A DNA stretch of 64,000 nucleotides, from the NCBI GenBank assembly GCA_011316305.1, contig SAUG01000009.1, positions 744,001-808,000 of the forward strand, given 5' to 3'. The DNA comes from Rusavskia elegans. Lineage: Eukaryota > Ascomycota > Lecanoromycetes > Teloschistales > Teloschistaceae. How positions within the stretch are numbered: position 1 is the stretch's first letter; the number at the start of each line of letters is the position of its first letter. This document shows positions 12,589-24,589 of this stretch, piece by piece. The position numbers and the translations under genes are program-made. The notes under the pieces are model-generated. The model had not been told where the DNA came from. It searched no databases and saw only the letters and a program-made list of their open reading frames with translations.

Positions 12589-12910
12589 GGGAGGTCGCGG
12601 GCTGGGAGCTATGTGTTGTACCAATATTGTGCTGTGACGGCTGTTGTTGAGCGGAGAACCTAAACAGTACTTTGTAATAGAAGATTCGATATAGATTGAT
12701 GACCAGTACAACCTTGAGTCGTCATCTGGCAAATTAAGTTTTGAATTGGCAGGAAACGAAGTACATGACAGCTTTATGGCCTTTCGGCTTCAGCCCCGAG
12801 AGGTCAAGACCACCGGATCAGGTTGTATATAGCTCTCAATATATTGCGCCCCATATGTTTAATCATGCACTCAGCCTAACAAACGCCATCCATCCATCCA
12901 ACATGCCGCA

Positions 12911-13503
12911 CTAAAAGTCTTGCTCCTCCTGGAAGAACATGGTGAAACTGATAATCGTCCCATAGATCAACAAACCCCCAATGATCGACATCGCCATAGC
13001 CGGAATCCGGATCAGATCGCAATGTGCCAGTAATGCCGGAAGTGCTGGTAGTTCGCAATCGCGTCAGCTTCCATCCGTTCGAGACAATACCACCCGGTCT
13101 TCTTTCTTCCTCCTTACATGCGAACAAGGAGATGAAGAAGATTGATCGACTCACCAACGCCCATCACAACCAAGAACCCGGTGCAAAATCGCCCGAAATC
13201 CAGCACGGCGCTCCCGCTGCTCTCCATAAAATCATCGGGATTCGAACATCGGTTGCATATCCAATTGGGGAGGGGAGCGAGGACGTAGGTGGCGACGACG
13301 AGGAGGGGGAGGTAGTTGCGCCAGAGGGCGGAGGAGAGGATGACGAGGAGAAATCCGATGGCTAGGACCTGGTTGGTGGTTGTGGTTAGCGCAGCTGGGG
13401 GAGAAAGATGGCTTTGTGTTGTGGGAGTATGGGAGGGAGAAAGAAGTGGAGAAGAGAGACAGACGAAAGAGAGGGCAATGATTGTTTTGAGGCCTGCTGC
13501 CAT
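12911..13503 (-). CDS. VPS55: VPS55 family endosomal sorting membrane protein
   Basis: Three exons (13503-13465, 13368-13155, 13044-12911) give 128 residues. Introns are 13369-13464 (96 nt, donor GTCTGT) and 13045-13154 (110 nt, donor GTGAGT). The product begins MAAGLKTIIALSF and joins directly to VLAIGFLLVIL. It carries WICNRCSNPDDFMESSG and ends IISFTMFFQEEQDF. Four hydrophobic segments are visible, as in Vps55/OB-RGRP proteins. In yeast Vps55 works with Vps68 at the late endosome in sorting to the vacuole. Both introns sit exactly where the conserved protein sequence requires. The gene is divergent from PRE5 across about 340 bp and convergent with SEC22. Confidence 0.96.
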
Positions 13504-13844
13504 GGCTGGGAGAGAGGGCGGCCGTCAGCCGAAGGAATGAGCTTTTGAGATAGTAGTATTGGTGGTCGGGGTAGCGGCTGCTTGGAAAGTTCTATGGATT
13601 GATCTGGCAAGCTTGGACTCGTGAGTATATGGTGATGTTGCGTCGGAGCTGGCCTGGCAGGCGCGGGCGGCTGTTCCGCGCTTGCGGGCCGCGGACCCCG
13701 GTCACTTTCGAGCATGCTCGGCATGGTAGGAACTTGCGCCTTCCAACGGCTTGAGCTCCATAGAGGTCTTTCGCAGCATCATTCCTTCGTAAGGGTTTGC
13801 GGACTACCACTTGCAATTTCGGTCGATGCGATACACCACACAAA
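13504..13844. promoter_or_regulatory. Shared divergent promoter region VPS55/PRE5
   Basis: The 341 bp between the VPS55 ATG (13503, minus) and the PRE5 ATG (13845, plus) must supply both genes. It has purine/pyrimidine-biased stretches. There is no obvious TATA box, and I did not recognise the yeast proteasome-associated control element. Confidence 0.5.
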
Positions 13845-14754
13845 ATGTTCAGAAACAACTATGATAACGACGCCATCACTTTGTCCGTACCTTGACCTAG
13901 CCAGAGGAGCTCCAGCTAAAGGTATCATAGCTCCCCACAAGGCCGCATCTTCCAAATAGAATACGCATCCGAAGCGGTCAAGCAGGGCTCCGTCACAGTC
14001 GGGCTTTGCAGTAAAACACACGTCGTCCTCGTTGCCCTGAAGGTCCGCGCCTTCCTACTGATTTCTCAAAACTTTCGATGCTAACCCACTGCAGCGAAAT
14101 GCCGAAGACCTCTCCTCCTACCAAAAGAAGATAATCAACGTCGACACCCACCTCGGCGTCTCCCTCGCCGGCCTCGCGTCCGACGCCCGCGTCCTCACAA
14201 ACTTCATGAAACGTCAAGCTCTAGCCTCAAAAATGACCTACGGCCGCCCCATCCCCGTTGAACGGATCGTCGAGCAGATCGGCGATCGCGCCCAAACGAA
14301 TACTCAAAACTACTCCAACCGACCATACGGCGTAGGACTGCTCGTAGCCGGAGTCGACGACACAGGACCCCATTTGTTCGAGTTCCAGCCCAGTGGAATG
14401 ACGCAGGAAATGGTCGCGTGTGCGATTGGAGCGAGGAGTCAGATGGCGAGGACGTATTTGGAGCGGAATCTGGATGCGTTTGCGCAATGTGGCCGGGAGG
14501 AGTTGGTGACGCATGGGTTGAAGGCGTTGAAGGAGAGTTTGAATCAGGATAAGGAGTTGACGGTGGAGAATGCTAGTGTCGGGGTTGTGGGATGGAGTGT
14601 TGCAAGTGGGAAGAAGGGGAAGCTGGAGGGGTTTAAGCTGTATGACGGGGAGGAGATGGGGCCGTTGCTGGAGAAGGCGTTGGAGGGAAGTGGAGCGAAG
14701 GCTGAGGGGGAGACGGAGGGGGATGCCCAGACCGAGAGTATGGATACTTCATGA
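13845..14754 (+). CDS. PRE5: 20S proteasome alpha-6 subunit
   Basis: Three exons (13845-13882, 13931-14042, 14095-14754) give 269 residues. Introns are 48 nt (donor GTCCGT) and 52 nt (branch gctaac). The spliced N terminus [19 protein letters not shown] and the following [20 protein letters not shown] are the proteasome alpha signature. [26 protein letters not shown] and the acidic tail ending ESMDTS fit alpha-6 (Pre5 in yeast, PSMA1 in man). The subunit is structural, part of the outer ring of the 20S core; alpha subunits have no catalytic threonine. The gene is convergent with the LOG-like gene, 173 bp away. Confidence 0.97.
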
Positions 14755-14927
14755 TGGGAGTATGAGATGGTAATGCAGTTCACATCACTAGGGGGCCAAT
14801 CAATACCTCAATTGAACACCAAGCGCATTTATATGGTCATGTCTTCATTACTAAGTTATAGAGCGCCTCGCTATGCAGGTTATCGTAAAACCATAACTGC
14901 TGCTCGCTGTCGCTGTCCCAGATCCTA

Positions 14928-15685
14928 TTACTTCTCGTCCCAATTCAACTGCAACCGGTCCTCCGACAGCTTATACTCTTTCAGCTGCTTAATGACCTCT
15001 TCCGCATTAAGCGCCTCAACCATAATCCCCGCGTTGCCCGGTGTAATGAAACCCCCGATGACCGAGGACCGCACCCACGAGATCAACCCATCGTAATATC
15101 CCTCAACATTGTAGACCACAACCCCCTTTCCATGGATGCCCAATTGGTTCCAGGTGATCATTTCGAACATTTCTTCCATTGTCCCATACCCACCACTCAG
15201 CGCAACAAACCCACTGCCTGGCCCGCCGTCCCTCACTTTCTGCCCCATGAGGGCCTTGCGCTCGTGCATATTCTTCGTTATGGTCTTGGGACCGAACATC
15301 TGCTCGTCTTCGCCCCCGCTCTGTTCTGGGCGCTCTTTGCCCAGTAGACTCCTTGGGATGACTCCGTGGACTGATTGGGGGCCGGAGAGTGAGACGAGGG
15401 TTTTTGCGATCTCGCCCATGATACCTGTGGTGCCTGCACCGTAGACGAGGGATGCGTTGTTGGCGTGCATGGCATGTGCTAGGGATCTTGCAGCCTCTAT
15501 GTGGGCAGGGGAGGTTCCGGTTGAGGCGCCGCAGCTGTGGTGGGGAGTTAGTAGTTGACACAGTAGCAAAACCTTGAGGTGAGGGGAGGGGAGGGGAGGG
15601 GAGGGGAGGAGCGAGGGTTGACTTACAAGACGGCGATGACTGGACCTGTGGGGGCATCGGCCGATGATGATGAGTCTTGTGCCAT
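14928..15685 (-). CDS. LOG-family phosphoribohydrolase (lysine-decarboxylase-like fold)
   Basis: Two exons (15685-15627 and 15534-14928) give 221 residues. The 92-nt intron splits the codon for F in AVFCGAS. The protein has the Rossmann-like LOG fold: VFCGASTG at about 19-26, YGAGTTGIMG at 51-60, MHERK at 109-113 and SGGYGTMEE at 133-141. The last is the family's PGGxGTxxE motif with Ser replacing Pro. Characterised LOG proteins release cytokinin bases from nucleoside 5'-monophosphates or hydrolyse AMP-like nucleotides; the in vivo substrate here is unknown. The length equals that of known LOG proteins. It is not a lysine decarboxylase despite frequent naming. The intron carries a strong pyrimidine tract on the coding strand. 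Confidence 0.93.
15581..15610 (+). repeat. GGGGA pentanucleotide tract, candidate G-quadruplex
   Basis: Five consecutive GGGG runs spaced by single A residues lie inside the LOG-like gene's intron on the strand opposite the transcript. On the coding strand they read as an uninterrupted CCCCT polypyrimidine tract near the donor. Confidence 0.7.
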
Positions 15686-16947
15686 GCTGATTGGGGGTTA
15701 TATCGTGACTGATATATGGACTGAGTAGATATCGAAGTGCTTTGGTGATATGGAAAGTAGAATGACTTTGATTATCTTGGATGCGAATGAATGGAGAAGT
15801 TGGTCGTAATAGAAAAGAAGGTTCGAACTTTATACTCGTAGCAGGAGCTTAACAGTAACAGGAATTGATGCCAGCTTTGAACATATATAACAAAGTTCGA
15901 GGAATAAACTGTTGAAGAGACGTCATTCCGAGGGCCAAGAAGTGAACATCGTTTTGAGTGCCAAGACGTCTAGGACATCAGTCCTCGACTGTCTTCGAAC
16001 CTTCATCACGCAACGCTTTGACACTCAAGGCCAGTGGCCTTTGATTATGACGAAGCTCCAAATGTGAAGAGGACAACCAAGAAATCAAGTGGATTAAATA
16101 ATAAGGCTATCATTTGCTACAACGGTTTGCTCCAACAAAGAGACACAAGACGTACGAAATAATTGGATCCAGCAAACAAGTCCTATTCTCCCACCAAACA
16201 CCGGGACTCTGCAGGCACTCCGCATACAATTTTGCGTAAGCACAAGTAGCTTGCTATCTTTGGTACCAAAGGAATAGTCTACCAGCGTATCAGGATATTA
16301 CCAAGCTATGGGGAGCTAACAGGTGAGGCATCGAAATCTCCAGCGCATTACATGAGCAGGACTGTCAGGTCAGCACTAGGAGGCGCCCTACGGTTTGATA
16401 AGTATACCGGAAATTCAATCGCCTTGTATACGGTGCCTCAGAGATATTTCAGCACACATGGAAACTTGTCTACAGCATGGACAGTCTTTCGAGTCATCTG
16501 CAATCGCTGGTCAAAGGCATCTGTCTTTCGATTAAGTGGTCTTCGAACTTTTACTTGAATTGAATCTGAAACGGGTGTTGGAACACCAGGAGTCTGATGC
16601 GGAGACCATATCTACGATCCGGGATGCGTACAAATGGCTCAACATATTAGAGTCAGGAGGCTACTTTCTGAATTCGCATTCTGCCACTGGACCATTGGCT
16701 CACCGGAAACCAAACCCAAACATTATCTAAGTGGATACTGATGCACCTCGTGTCATGCGAAAACTCTAGCTATGTAGCCCGGTCATAGCCTATAGCCCCT
16801 TTGCTCTTCTTCTCATATATGTCTAGTTGCATCTGTTCCTTTCGATCTGTACGAATACTTTCCTCTTTCCACACCCCATAACTCGCAACGCGCTAGTGTG
16901 TGTGGGGCCTCTAGTCTTATCCCTTGTCGTCTTTCTGGTTTCGCCGG
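15686..16947. other. Intergenic region, no gene seen
   Basis: This stretch lies upstream of the LOG-like gene (minus) and downstream of the AAA ATPase gene (minus). Open frames are all under 70 codons and show no domain. The first few hundred bases probably hold the LOG-like promoter and the last part the AAA 3' end. Confidence 0.45.
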
Positions 16948-19900
16948 CTAAGGCAAAGGTCGACGACCATCATCGTTGGCAATCTTGTCCCGGCTGCCGC
17001 CTGATTGCCGTTTCTGATAATTCACAAAGTCTTCATATCGCTTCATGACCATGCTGACATGAGTATCCTTGACACTGATCCTTTCTCCGGCTTGTCTATC
17101 CTTTCTACCATCCTCGATTGCGAGTGCTAGGGACATCTGGAAGACTTTTTATCGCGGAATATCAGCTAGTGCCCCTTGAATCCATCAACTAGAAAGGTGG
17201 TTGTAGTTACCGTTTTTGATCTCTCGCCCGTTGTAGACACAGTCGGTTTTGTTGTCAATTTTCCCAAGGCTCTCTCTGGCGCCTGCAAATATCTCATAGC
17301 GATGGCTCTTCTGGGATTCGATCTTCTCCTGGTAATGTAGCCGTAGCTTTTGCCTGTCACGGGGTGCCAAGTCTTTGAACCCGATGACCAACAAGACGCG
17401 GCTGAGAATCGCCTCATCAAACCTGCCGACAGAATTAGATGTGAGGAACAGAATCCCGCGATAGTACTCGAGGGAGCGAAGGAAGACTGGCAGAGAATTA
17501 GACGGTTGTCGGCTGAGGAGGAGGGGGTCCGATCAGACTTGCCGGCAACTATTGCATCCCGCTCAAGACTACCGCCAATACCGCGTTGCTCGAGGTAGAC
17601 ATCAGCTTCATCGATAAGTAGGACAGCCTGCCATTCTTCCGCCATCCTGAACCATTTCCAGAGCTTTTCCTCAAGGCGACTGGGATCAAGGCCTGTTATC
17701 ATGTTAGGAATATTGAACATGGTACTGTGTTGGATTGCTCACCCAGTTCACCAGTTGATAATCGTAGTAATGGTCGTTCTAAGCGCCTATTAGACAGTGC
17801 TTCGGCCACAGACTCGACGAATCCCCACCTGAGTACTCTGCCAGACATTCTGCGGTGAAAGTTTTGCCAGTACCTGGAGGACCGTGCAGTAGCATGATAT
17901 GGCCTTCACCTTTCCCAGCGATTGGATCCATTCGGACCGTACTCTCCTGAGGAGGTTCCCCTCTTTGACGCACTTCCAGGTGTGGCACGGACGCTTTGAT
18001 CATGCTCAAATCTTCGGGGTCGATTGCGAGGTTGTTTATGAGATCGTTTGCTGGGATGCCTGATTCGTTAGTGATACGAAGAAGAATTTTCAGGATGTGG
18101 CCCTGCATTGATGACTTACATTGCGCTAGGTTATCAATGTGAAGCCAGACTGTTATGACCTTCGTTAGCAGGATATCCAGTACGCGGAGAATAATAAGAA
18201 TCATTCCTACCCCATTTCCTGGTCCCAAGTGTGAATCCTCGGATGTATCCACTGATGAGCATATGATGAGAATCCTCGAGTTCCAGACCGGGATCCTTAG
18301 GGTCAATGTTGACGAATTTGTTCATGGACCCATCGTTGGTCTTCGATCGCCAAATATCTGTCTTGTCCAACCAAGCAAACGGTTTGTAGGGCGGTCCATG
18401 CTCCATGTAATCGAAGACCGGGTCAACGACGACTCTGCCGTTATACTACACAGACATCAATTACACAGGTCATGGCCTCGCTCTAGGTTGTCTATTGCTC
18501 TTTGCGAAAGACTTACATAATGTCGTTCTCTCATACCTTTGTCGTCGTCTTGTTTCGCAAAAGCGAATCCTTTATATTGACACTGTGGTGCGTTGCATTG
18601 CAGAAATGCCATGTACTTCTTACCGCGATTTACCAACTTTTCACGCAAAGTCTCGTCTTTTGAGTACGCCACGGGATAGGCTTCCAGGCTCAAAATTTCT
18701 CTCTTTCCCTCAAAGCTGTCGATTCTCAAATTGTGCTTTCGGCGGTCTACATGAGTGCCTGCGACGACACATTAGTCAAGCTTGACAGCAGATACTGATT
18801 CACCATAAGCGGACCGTTGAAATCAAGGAACCACATCCGCAACTCCAATGTAGTACAACCCCTGGCCACTTCGAGCGTTTCCCAGACTGGCGTGAGAACA
18901 CGACAGCATACTGTCTCATCGTTAATGACAGTGTAGACTTCGGTCCCTGGGCGAAAGAGCAGCCATAGCATATCGAAGGATGCCACAGGAGGGGTTTGGC
19001 GATAGCCGTCGATTTCCAATCTCATCGGCTCCTCTAGAATTTTGTCTAATTCATGCTCTAGTCGTTCAACATGTTTGACAGTGATCCGCTTGCTCTTCAC
19101 ATCCTCGTCCTCGTCTTCTGAGTTGGGGTCACGGGCAGATAATTCTCTCTCGTACTTTTCTTTGAGGAACTTCAAGTTCGGACGCGCTCCACCCAGCATT
19201 CGGTAAGGTTTCGAGATTTTCAAAGACTGATGACCAGCACGAAGTTTTGAGCCAGAGGACTTCGACACCGGATAGTAGCTGACGACTTGAGGCATGATGT
19301 CTATGAGGTAAGGAGAGTGAATAGTCATAGATTCTTCGGTGATAGAAGCGATCTTCAAGTCTTTCCCAGGTTGTGCTTTCTGGCTCAGCAAGACGTCCTT
19401 ACACATCTCTAGGATGGAGTCCTGGTGGATCAATTTTTGTTTCTCGTAGTCGGACTCGTCAAAGAACCTCTCTTGCCATTGCTTATCCAGCACAGAGTCC
19501 TTGTGCCTGACTTTGTACACGACAGAACCCGTTGTATCTTGATTTGGCTTCGATTCGGACTCTAGAGGCTCGGTATGATGTTCGGGGGCGACTTTTGAAG
19601 CGCCGATTTTTGCCCAGTATCTCAATTCCTTTAGCTTCTCTGTAGCGATCCATTGAAATTTGGTATCAGGAGCCTCTTTGCCTTGACTTCGAGGAGGCTA
19701 ATCGCGTCAATGATTGGAAACTAAAATGCTTCTATCGGTGTATACATTATGATTGGTTGAACCCATGGACGTCTTCGTAGGTGTTTGCCTTGAACTCGGA
19801 GGCTCCTGCGATACATCAGCTCCACACTGGATATCTCAAGCTATGAAAGTGCTTGCGAGACACGGACATTTGCCTGCTCGATGTTTGGTACTCGGCTGCT

Positions 19901-20169
19901 GACAGCGTCTGTGACTGGCTGGGAGGAAAGTCAGCAGTGTATTGTCATCATGATAGGCCCAGCGTGAAGAAATCTAACACCAACCAGACTGGCGGTCTGT
20001 GTGTGTGTGGTAGCTTCATCGGCAATAAAAGAGCCCAATACCCCATCGTCCGCCACCTGAGCGGTTTCCAAAAGTTTAGCGATCCATTTACGAGAGTTAT
20101 CTCCGGAAAGGGGAGTCTCACAACAATCGTATCATCCAGTGAAACTTTGACCTCAGCGCTTTCGCTCAT
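16948..20169 (-). CDS. Large fungal AAA-family ATPase with N-terminal DUF7025-type region
   Basis: A multi-exon minus-strand gene. The N-terminal half has the conserved pattern of the fungal DUF7025 family (RIDSFEGKREILSL, then LELEDSHHMLISGYIRGFTL). The AAA module follows, with Walker A GPPGTGKT at 17883-17860 and Walker B VLLIDEAD at 17624-17601. The lid region GFKDLAPRDRQKL comes next, then GREIKN joined to VFQMSLALAIEDG. The stop is at 16948. Secure 3' introns are 17145-17210 (66 nt) and 17487-17542 (56 nt, GC-AG donor GCAAGT); several more of about 49 nt lie upstream. The 5' end is uncertain. Coding-like segments (IADEATTHTQTAS, TKFQWIATEKLKELRYW) extend to an ATG at 20169, but the first two or three introns could not be fixed. 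These proteins are common in ascomycetes and their substrates are unknown. Confidence 0.88.
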
Positions 20170-20890
20170 CTTCGGTAGTTGACTATGCTATATGTGGTGC
20201 TTATTGTCCTTTGCTCACGGGACTAGGGGAATTTTCGTAGAAAGTGGGCTGGAGTATCAACAGTAGATGTAATATTTGCGAAATAAGTCTTGCTTAGTGG
20301 TGGCACCGGCCTTTTTATTTCATCCACAGGGGTGGGCTGGAGGGGGAGAGGACTTGGGGGCCGTAGGAAGTGTCAATCGGCTTCCTCTGGGGAAAGTCTG
20401 CAGCGGCTGGCGCCGAGCAAAGCCGATATGCTCAGCCGTAATACAGCCAGCTTTTCGGGGTGCATGCGTCCGCTAGGCAACCGTGCGCCATCCTCTCGGT
20501 ATCCAGGCATACCGTATCGCTTTCTGTGTCACTTTTGTGCCGGGAGATTGTGCCGCATCCAGCATAATGTATGTGCGAGAAGCTGAGTTGCGCCAAATGC
20601 AGAGCCCCGGATAAATCTAAGGCCCCTGGTCCCCGGAGGCTCGGAGGGTGATGTAAAATGAATAATGGGGCAGACTGGGTAGCTATCCCATACAATTTAC
20701 ATACAAGAGCCTTGTTATCTTCCATGTATATTGCCCATCCTTCTTCAAGTGGTATGGTGTCCCGGAGCATCCCTCGATCCGCCAAATCTCGAGGTACTCA
20801 CTCGTCGTACTCCCGTCAGCCCCGCAGTTCATATCCGGCTTAGACTATCGATAAGGATGCGGCCCGTGCGCTCACCGACTTATACCAGGT
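20170..20890. other. Transition zone without a supported gene
   Basis: GC-balanced sequence upstream of the AAA gene, with only short open frames on both strands and no domains. It probably includes the AAA promoter. It leads into the foldback element and then the AT-rich block. Confidence 0.4.
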
Positions 20891-21020
20891 ACGGAGGATG
20901 GCACCAAAAGTCCAGAATATACGCTAAAAGCCGACCGTAGCCTACGGTCGCCTGGGTTACCGGGAGCGCACCCCTGAGAGCTTTAGCGTGTATTCTGAAC
21001 TTTTGGTGCCATCCTCCGTA
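20891..21020. repeat. Foldback inverted repeat (about 39-nt arms)
   Basis: The left arm (20891-20930) begins acggaggatggcaccaaaag. The right arm (20981-21019) is its reverse complement with two transitions and one single-base gap. The 50-nt loop contains a perfect 9-bp palindrome (20932-20940 against 20942-20950 around one C). The size and structure suggest a small foldback or MITE-type element, or a strong hairpin. No target duplication was established. Confidence 0.8.
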
Positions 21021-21152
21021 TCTGTATTGTCTCGGATGTCGCAAATGCTTATAAAGCGGGCGGTTACGCAGAGTATCTGTTATAAGCCATTTAAGCTGCC
21101 TGCAGCTCAGTGGAGCTCAGTGGATGTGGATGCACTGGCCAATAGCTCTGGC

Positions 21153-21657
21153 TAGACTGGCCCGTCGGTACTTCGGGAATTCGACCCGAGTCCTAGTAAA
21201 TCGGTTCGACCCGACCCGCTAAGCAGTATAGGTCGGTTTTTAAAATTAGAACCGAAAGTTAAATCGAATTATAAAATAGAAACTAATAAGGATCCGATTT
21301 AATTTATTAAATGATCTAAATATAGTATAATACTATAATTAATATATCAAAACAATTATTTATAAAAATAATATATTTAAATAATATATTTATTTAAACT
21401 ACGATTTTTCTAACTAATATAATTAATTAAAACGGTTTTTTAAAAATAAATAGATATAATTTTTATACCGAAATTATATTTTTATATTGAATTTTAACTA
21501 TTTTAATAGATATTAAAGATTTAATCCGGAACCGAATTAGATCGAATTTTAAAAAAATCTAATTTAATTTAATTCGATATCTAGAAAAGTCGGAATCGAT
21601 TCGAATTAGATTAATTTTTCTAATTCGGATTCGAAATCCGATCCGACGGCCAGTCTA
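21153..21657. mobile_element. MITE copy 1 (about 505 bp, TIR TAGACTGGCC)
   Basis: The element starts tagactggcc and ends ggccagtcta, perfect 10-bp inverted termini. The flanking octamers are gctctggc (21145-21152) and attctagt (21658-21665). They differ at four positions, all G/A or C/T changes, with the mutated versions on the AT-rich side. This is the first element met when entering the AT-rich block. Confidence 0.85.
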
Positions 21658-22160
21658 ATTCTAGTTAACTAATACGTTAACTAAGTTTCGTTAATCGCGG
21701 CTTTTTAATACGACGAGATTCGTTGCTCGATTAGATCTAGCGTTTAGTTTTATCTGATTATTTATAATAGAATATTCTATTTATATATAATATTAAACTA
21801 TTATTAATATATCAAATCTATTTATAATAATTAGTAATAGTAAAAAATTTAGTCGCAGAGATTATATTATTATAGAACAGGGTTTTATACGGTCGAAAGG
21901 TATATAATAAATTGCCCGATTCGATTTAATACGGCTCGTTAGATTGGATAACGGTTTTAATATATATCTTTTATATCTATAGACTTTTTCTATAGTATAA
22001 TAATCTATTTTCTATATAATTAACATCATTATTTAACCTCGTTATAATAAACAATAGTAACAAAGATATTTTAATTAGACCGGCTATTTCGGTACGGGTT
22101 TTTATCGATATTTCGAAAATCTAATCCGAATTTTAATAAATTAATTCGATCCGACCCGTT

Positions 22161-22320
22161 TAGACTGGCCGTTTTATCGGGTTTCGAACTCGGGTTCGTA
22201 TTTCGGATTCGAGTTTCTAATTCGAATAGATAACTACTAGGTTCGAACTAGTAATTTAGTCGCGTTAGATTCGTTTATCGCGGCTTGACGAGTCTTTGGC
22301 GATTCCTCGCGGCCAGTCTA
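22161..22320. mobile_element. Mini-MITE, 160-bp class, copy 1
   Basis: Bounded by tagactggcc and ggccagtcta. Target duplication gacccgtt/gacccgct (one T/C difference). It sits inside a fragment (from 22076) of the roughly 510-bp class, so it is younger than that fragment. The interior differs from the larger classes and contains cgcgttagattcgtttatcg. Confidence 0.85.
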
Positions 22321-22340
22321 GACCCGCTAAACGGTTCGGA

Positions 22341-22863
22341 TAAACTGTTTACTTCGGGTCGGATTCCTGTCGGTATTTCGGAAATCCGACCCGAGTTTTA
22401 ATAAATCGATTCGATTTAATTTACTAAATAATACGGGTCGGTTTTTAAAATTAGAATCGAAAATTAGGTTAGATTATAAAGTAGATACTAATAGAAATCT
22501 AATTCGATCTATTAAAACTTTTAAATATAGTATAATATTATAAATAATTAATTATTTACTAAAGTAATTTATTTAGATAATTTATTAAATCTAACTAGAA
22601 ATCTTCTAGCTAGTATAAATAATTAACTAGAGTTTTTTTAGATAAATAGATATAACTTTTATACTAGAGTTATACTTTTATACTAGAGCTTTATATTTTT
22701 AGTAAATTAAATCTTAAAATCTAGGTTCGATCCGAAATCGAATCGGTTCGATATTTAAAAAAATCGGAACCGACTCGATTCGGTATCTAAAAAAGTTAGA
22801 ACCGATTTAATTTAAATTCGAAATACGAACTCGGATTCGAAATCCGACTCGACAATCAATTTA
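22341..22863. mobile_element. MITE copy, about 520-bp class, eroded termini
   Basis: The interior matches the copy at 21153-21657 (acttcgggtcgg, then a bipartite body), but the TIRs have decayed to taaactgttta and caatcaattta. The flanking octamers ggttcgga and gattcgag differ only by transitions. Confidence 0.65.
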
Positions 22864-24589
22864 GATTCGAGTTAAATTTTAATATTAAAATCGAAGATCG
22901 AATTAGATTATAAAATAGAAACTAATAAAATCCGTTTGGATTCAGTAAATAATTATATTAATAAATCGAATACTATAGCTTTTATAACTTATCATTTTTT
23001 TTAAAATTTTTAATTTTAAATAGTATAAATGATTTAGATAATATAAAACGATTATATATTTTACTTAATACTAGCTAATATACCGGCCGTAACTTCTATT
23101 ATCGTTTTCCAGAATATTTGTAGACTATATATTTTTTTTCCGATCTTTAATTATATAGAATTTAATTATTAACTAATTTGTTATTTTTTAATTATATTTC
23201 TAAAATTTTTATTAGATTTCAAATAAACTAAAAACTTTGAATTTAGATAGTGATTTATTTAGTATAAACTACTATTGAATCAATATCTAAATAATATAAA
23301 TACAGTAATATATAAATAGTAATATAATATAATATAATATATTATTTATATATTAAAGAAATAATAATCTATATTTCTATAGAATTCTATAAAATTGCTA
23401 ATATTTTATTTTATATTCTAATGATTTTAGCTAAACTAACTTCTATAACGATATTTTCGAAGATTTCGTAATATTATTTTTAAAAGTAGATTTTTAATAT
23501 TCTTTTTATAGTAATAAATATTTAGAAAAGTTATATTACGAGCCTTTTATCTATATTTCTGTTTATAAAATATAACCTAGATTACTAAAACTCTATTATT
23601 ATAAAATATCATCTTTATTATTTTATTAATAGATATCTTTATTTTTATCCGATTCTATTATTTCTAGTCTTTTCTAAACCTCTATAAATCGGTTTTAGAA
23701 TATTTTTATAGATTAGAATATCTTTTATTGTTATTATATAATTTATTACACTATTTCAATATATTATTATTTCTATTAATATATACTATAAATACGATAT
23801 TCAATATAATAAATGATATAACGTATAGTATATTATAGTATATATTATATTAGAGATTTATAATAGTAATTAAATATATAAATAAAAAACGATCGAATGT
23901 AAAATAAAATTAGATTATATAATTATTAACCAGATTTGGCTAAAATGTACAAATCTATATAATTCTATAAACTTCGAATATATTCTACTATATATTTCTA
24001 TACATTTTCTGCTATTACATTTTATAATCTATTTCGAATATTTATTATAGTATTCTACTATAATATCTATATATCTCTCTAATTTTTATTTATATATAAA
24101 TTAAAATTACTATCTATAGAATCCAAACCGATTATAAACAATAAATACGGTATAAAATAGTTAGTATCTAAATATATATTCTATAAAAAATGAAATATAG
24201 ATAATATTATTATATATATATATTTCTAGAAATTGAAAAAAAAAAAACGATATATAGAAAAATACAAATCTAGATATTAAAATTCTTTTAGAATAAAATA
24301 TTAGATACGAGAAAACAGACTATAGAATTAATAAAAGACTTAATAATAATATATCAAAACGATATAAAATATACAAGATAATAGTTTATATATATTATTG
24401 TTCTATAAAACTAACTTTAGTAATAGATTTCGTTAATAAAAACGGAAGAAACAATATTTATTAAATAAATAAAGTAATACAATTAATCTAAATAGAGTTA
24501 TTTAATTTTTAATTTTTTTTTTATAATATCTTCAAATCTACTATAGCTACTAAAAGTTTTGATAAAATAGATCTAATTAAATATATAAC

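Noticed and set aside
12235..12732. A 165-codon minus-strand frame over the SEC22 3' exon
   Set aside because: Its composition is Leu/His/Pro-rich antisense shadow, and the plus-strand exon encodes a fully conserved SEC22 C terminus.
15103..15657. A 184-codon alternate minus-strand frame over the LOG-like gene
   Set aside because: Pro/Arg-rich out-of-frame reading; the overlapping frame carries all LOG motifs and a clean splice join.
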